Positions 61,444 to 64,000 of a DNA stretch of 64,000 nucleotides are shown here, one piece after another (the stretch's first letter is position 1; every line of letters starts with the position of its first letter). The position numbers were made by a program, and so were the translations under genes. The stretch is from Nocardiopsis flavescens (lineage in GTDB: Bacteria > Actinomycetota > Actinomycetes > Streptosporangiales > Streptosporangiaceae): the NCBI RefSeq assembly GCF_900141985.1, contig NZ_FQZK01000002.1:186001-250000 (forward strand), read 5' to 3'. The notes under the pieces are model-generated. The model searched no databases, was not told where the DNA came from, and saw only the letters and a program-made list of their open reading frames with translations.

Positions 61444-62358
61444 TCAGCCCTTGACGGCGCCCATGGTCAGGCCGGAGACCATCCGCCGCTGGACGAACAG
61501 GAAGAAGATCATCACCGGGATGGTCAGCAGGGTGGAGGCCGCCATGATGGGGCCCCACTCGGTGCCGAAGCGGCCGAAGTAGTAGGACAGGGTCAGCGGG
61601 AGCGTGTAGCTGTCCGTGCTGCGGCCCAGGAACGTGAGTGCGACGATGAACTCGTTCCAGGCGGTGATGAAGGCGAAGATGCTCGCCGCGACCAGGCCGG
61701 GCGCCACCAGCGGCATGAGGATGCGCCAGAAGATCGTCCAGCCGCTCGCGCCGTCGATGGCCGCGGCCTCCTCCAGCTCCTTGGGCACGGCGGCGACGAA
61801 GCCGCGCAGCATGAGGATCGTGATCGGCAGGGACACCGCCGTGTACACGATGAGCAGGCCGGACAGGTTGCCGAGCAGCTGGGTGCCGGCGGCGTCGGAC
61901 AGCTGGCGGAAGTTGATGAAGATCGAGATGATCATCGCTTCCATCGGCACCATCTGGATGACGATCAGCAGGATGATGAACGCCGTCCGCAGCTTGAAGC
62001 GGAACCGGGCCACCGCCATCGCGGCCAGCAGGGACAGGAACGCGCCCATCCCGACGGCCCCGAGGGTGACGATGAGGCTGTTGCCCAGGAACTGCCAGAA
62101 GTCGACGCCCGGGATGAGCTGCCCGTTGAGGACCCGGTCGAAGTGCGCCAGGGTCGGGGCCTGCGGGAAGAACGTCTGGTCCCGGGTGAAGATCTCGCCC
62201 ACCGGCTTGAACGCCGTGGCGACCATCCAGTAGACGGGGAAGACGGAGAACACGAACACCGCGAGGCCCGCGAGGTACAGGGGCAGGGAGCGCAGCCGGC
62301 GCAGGGGGCTGCGGCGGTAGCCCCCGCGGGGCGGGGCGGTGGTGCTGGGCGCGCTCAT
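61444..62358 (-). CDS. Carbohydrate ABC transporter permease, MalG type (DasC-like)
   Basis: 304 aa CUT1 permease; ATG 62358 follows GGGGGAGA and overlaps the previous stop as ATGA. Six helices are seen, with FSVFPVYWMVATAFKP near the start and the EAA loop VPKELEEAAAIDGASGWTIF that contacts the ATPase. WNEFIVALTFL is a typical MalG segment. No ATPase gene is near, so a shared MsiK-like ATPase is probable. Confidence 0.92.
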   Translation of the reverse strand: MSAPSTTAPPRGGYRRSPLRRLRSLPLYLAGLAVFVFSVFPVYWMVATAFKPVGEIFTRDQTFFPQAPTLAHFDRVLNGQLIPGVDFWQFLGNSLIVTLGAVGMGAFLSLLAAMAVARFRFKLRTAFIILLIVIQMVPMEAMIISIFINFRQLSDAAGTQLLGNLSGLLIVYTAVSLPITILMLRGFVAAVPKELEEAAAIDGASGWTIFWRILMPLVAPGLVAASIFAFITAWNEFIVALTFLGRSTDSYTLPLTLSYYFGRFGTEWGPIMAASTLLTIPVMIFFLFVQRRMVSGLTMGAVKG

Positions 62359-63347
62359 CGGGTCTCCCCCTGGCGGATCATGATGCGCAGGTAGTACGCG
62401 GTGACGGCGAGGATCATCACGGTCATCACGACCGCGATCGCCGAGCCCATGCCGTAGTTGGCCGGGCTCGCGCTGAAGCCCTGCTGGTAGATGTAGTACG
62501 AGAGCAGGTAGACGTCCTTGTTCTGGAAGCTGTTCGCCAGGATGTACAGCTGTGTGAACACCCGCAGGTCCCAGATGATCTGCAGGACCAGCAGCAGGGC
62601 GAACAGCGGCCGCAGCATCGGGAACGTGACGTTCCAGAAGGACTTCCACCCGGAGGCGCCGTCCATCTTGGCGGCCTCGTACAGCTCGCTCGGGATGCTC
62701 TTGAGGCCGGCGAGGACCGAGACGGCCACGAACGGGAACGACTGCCAGACGATGACGGTGACGAGGATCGTGAACAGCGACCCCGGCTGGAGGAACCAGT
62801 TGTACTCCAGCCACCCGCTGCCGACGAGCCAGTCGGGCAGCCGGTCCAGGGCGACGTTGACCAGTCCCCGCTCGGGCAGGAACAGCCAGCGGAAGACCAG
62901 GGAGGCGCTCAGCGCCGGGGTGGCCCAGGCGAGCATCATGCCGATGGAGACGAATCCGGCGAACCACTTGGGCAGCCTGTGCAGCAGGAGGCCGACCAGG
63001 GTGCCCAGCACCATCGTGATGCCGACCATCAGCACGCAGACGACCACGGTGTTGCGCAGGATCGTCCAGAACTCGGGGTCGGTCAGCAGGCGCCGGTAGT
63101 GCGCGAAGTCGTTCCACTCCGGCCCGGGCTGGTTGGGCAGGAGGTTGCGCGTGGTGAAGCTGGTGAGCGAGTACCACACCATCTGCACGATCGGCCAGAG
63201 CAGCACGACCGCGAGCAGGATCAGTGCCGGGGTGATGAGCAGGTACGGGGTGGGAATCTTGCGGCGGCGCTTGGGCGCGGAGGCTGCGGTCACCCGGTCG
63301 GTGCCCTCTGTCTCCCGGTCGGCCGCTCGTTCGACGGTGTGTGCCAT
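62355..63347 (-). CDS. Carbohydrate ABC transporter permease, MalF type (DasB-like)
   Basis: 330 aa, six helices; ATG 63347 (GAGAAG upstream). PYLLITPALILLAVVLLWPI opens the membrane part, and the EAA loop is IPSELYEAAKMDGASGWKSF. A charged N-terminus of about 30 residues precedes it. It pairs with the MalG-type permease to import a sugar. Confidence 0.92.
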   Translation of the reverse strand: MAHTVERAADRETEGTDRVTAASAPKRRRKIPTPYLLITPALILLAVVLLWPIVQMVWYSLTSFTTRNLLPNQPGPEWNDFAHYRRLLTDPEFWTILRNTVVVCVLMVGITMVLGTLVGLLLHRLPKWFAGFVSIGMMLAWATPALSASLVFRWLFLPERGLVNVALDRLPDWLVGSGWLEYNWFLQPGSLFTILVTVIVWQSFPFVAVSVLAGLKSIPSELYEAAKMDGASGWKSFWNVTFPMLRPLFALLLVLQIIWDLRVFTQLYILANSFQNKDVYLLSYYIYQQGFSASPANYGMGSAIAVVMTVMILAVTAYYLRIMIRQGETR

Positions 63348-63380
63348 GGTCTTCTCAATCGAGGCGGGGTCCTGCCGGGG

Positions 63381-63409
63381 GCGGGCGGGGTCCGTGGGAC
63401 CCCGCCCGC
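63381..63409 (-). terminator. Intercistronic stem-loop between binding-protein and permease genes
   Basis: A perfect 13-bp stem (63381-63393 with 63397-63409) and GTG loop in the 93-base gap. Such hairpins usually stabilise or limit transcripts so the binding protein is made in excess of the permeases. Confidence 0.6.
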
Positions 63410-63440
63410 ACGCGGCTCTGCGCTGTGGAAGAGGAGCTGG

Positions 63441-64000
63441 CTACTCGACCGGCTCGTTGAGGATGGTGGTCAGCTGCTCGTTGGCGGCGGCGAGGACCTC
63501 CTCGGGGTCACCGCCGTTGACGATCTCCAGAACGGCGCCCGGCAGGATCTTGCTGTCCTGGTCGGCGGCGGTCCAGCGCGGGGTGCTCGGGAAGAACGCG
63601 GTGTTCTGCATCTGGGTGGCGGCGGCGACGCGGGCCGGGTCCTTCTGGTACTCGTCGTCGGCCAGCAGGTCCGGGTACGCCGGGAAGAAGCCCGCGGCGT
63701 CCGCGTAGCCCTTGCCGCCCTCCTGGTCGCCCAGGACGGTCAGCAGCTCGAACGCGAGCTCGGGCTGCTGGGTGGTGGAGAACACGGAGAGGGCGGAGCC
63801 GCCGGCGAAGGCCGGCGCGATGCCGTCGGCACCCGGGATCGGGGCGGCGACGATCTCCTCCAGGACGGCCGGGTCCTCGGCCTGCTCCTCCATGGCGGTC
63901 AGCGCCCAGCCGCCGTCGATGTACATGCCGACCTGGCCGTTGGCCATGTCGGCGAGGGGCACCAGCTCGTTCTCGCCGACGTAGCCCTGCGGGGAGACAC
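63441..64000 (-). CDS. Sugar ABC transporter substrate-binding protein, C-terminal part (partial)
   Basis: The frame is open to the window edge; only the last 186 residues are seen, the N-terminus and lipobox being outside. MANGQVGMYIDGGWALTAM, PIPGADGIAPAFAGGSALSV, FSTTQQPELAFELLTVLGD and FFPAYPDLLADDEYQKDP are typical of the C-terminal lobe of CUT1 binding proteins. It is the first visible gene of the importer; the promoter and any DasR site would be outside. Confidence 0.9.
   Translation of the reverse strand, partial: VSPQGYVGENELVPLADMANGQVGMYIDGGWALTAMEEQAEDPAVLEEIVAAPIPGADGIAPAFAGGSALSVFSTTQQPELAFELLTVLGDQEGGKGYADAAGFFPAYPDLLADDEYQKDPARVAAATQMQNTAFFPSTPRWTAADQDSKILPGAVLEIVNGGDPEEVLAAANEQLTTILNEPVE

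Noticed and set aside
61313-63440. DasR-type operator (ACTGGTCTAGACCACT-like) in the gaps of the sugar importer
   Set aside because: Neither intergenic gap has a match; the likely site would be upstream of the binding protein, outside the window.

Overview
The window is 64 kb of very GC-rich DNA with actinobacterial traits: near-universal G or C at third codon positions, many GTG and TTG starts, GGAGG-type ribosome sites mixed with genes that look leaderless, an ergothioneine operon, ClgR, MenA and an MsiK-style sugar transporter without its own ATPase. Gene content and order (pgsA-cinA-clgR, dapA-rnj-ftsK-rodZ-rimO) fit a filamentous actinomycete, probably near Nocardiopsis or Thermobifida; that placement is inference. 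I see no rRNA, tRNA, CRISPR array, insertion sequence or prophage.

Layout. 1-6.6 kb: the 5' part of an acyl-CoA synthetase, ornithine aminotransferase, a membrane-anchored SGNH hydrolase, a DUF3291-like protein divergent from a MocR-type regulator, and superoxide dismutase. 7-18 kb: a surface-glycan-like locus with an acyltransferase-SGNH fusion, a membrane-anchored methyltransferase, and a tandemly duplicated two-gene glycosyltransferase cassette. 18.1-22.4 kb (minus strand): a MaoC-like hydratase, an enolase-superfamily MenC/NSAR-like protein, alanine dehydrogenase and a dihydroorotase/allantoinase-like protein. The enolase and amidohydrolase relatives both lack catalytic residues that define their families. 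22.7-31.8 kb: CopD-CtaG fusion, a small membrane protein, SbcCD, an O-methyltransferase, beta-carbonic anhydrase and a YdjM-like membrane protein.

32-38 kb: a five-gene peptide/nickel-type ABC importer whose genes all overlap by 4 bases and whose binding protein carries a C-terminal membrane anchor. 38-43.5 kb: arylamine N-acetyltransferase, then egtABCD. 43.6-49.6 kb: dapB, menA, a GNAT acetyltransferase, a four-helix membrane protein, dapA and RNase J. 49.7-59.6 kb: ftsK, a 708-aa protein with a degenerate prenyl-synthase-like C-terminal half, a RodZ-like protein, rimO-pgsA-cinA, clgR and an Rrf2 regulator without cluster cysteines. 59.8-64 kb: a cytoplasmic GH3 (NagZ-like) hexosaminidase behind a CUT1 sugar importer, resembling the chitobiose DasABC-D arrangement.

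Most transcription units end in long perfect GC hairpins without a U tract. The least explained parts are the enzyme-like proteins with missing catalytic residues (18.6-22.4 kb and 52.2-54.4 kb) and the duplicated glycosyltransferase cassette, whose first gene carries a roughly 400-residue module I cannot assign.
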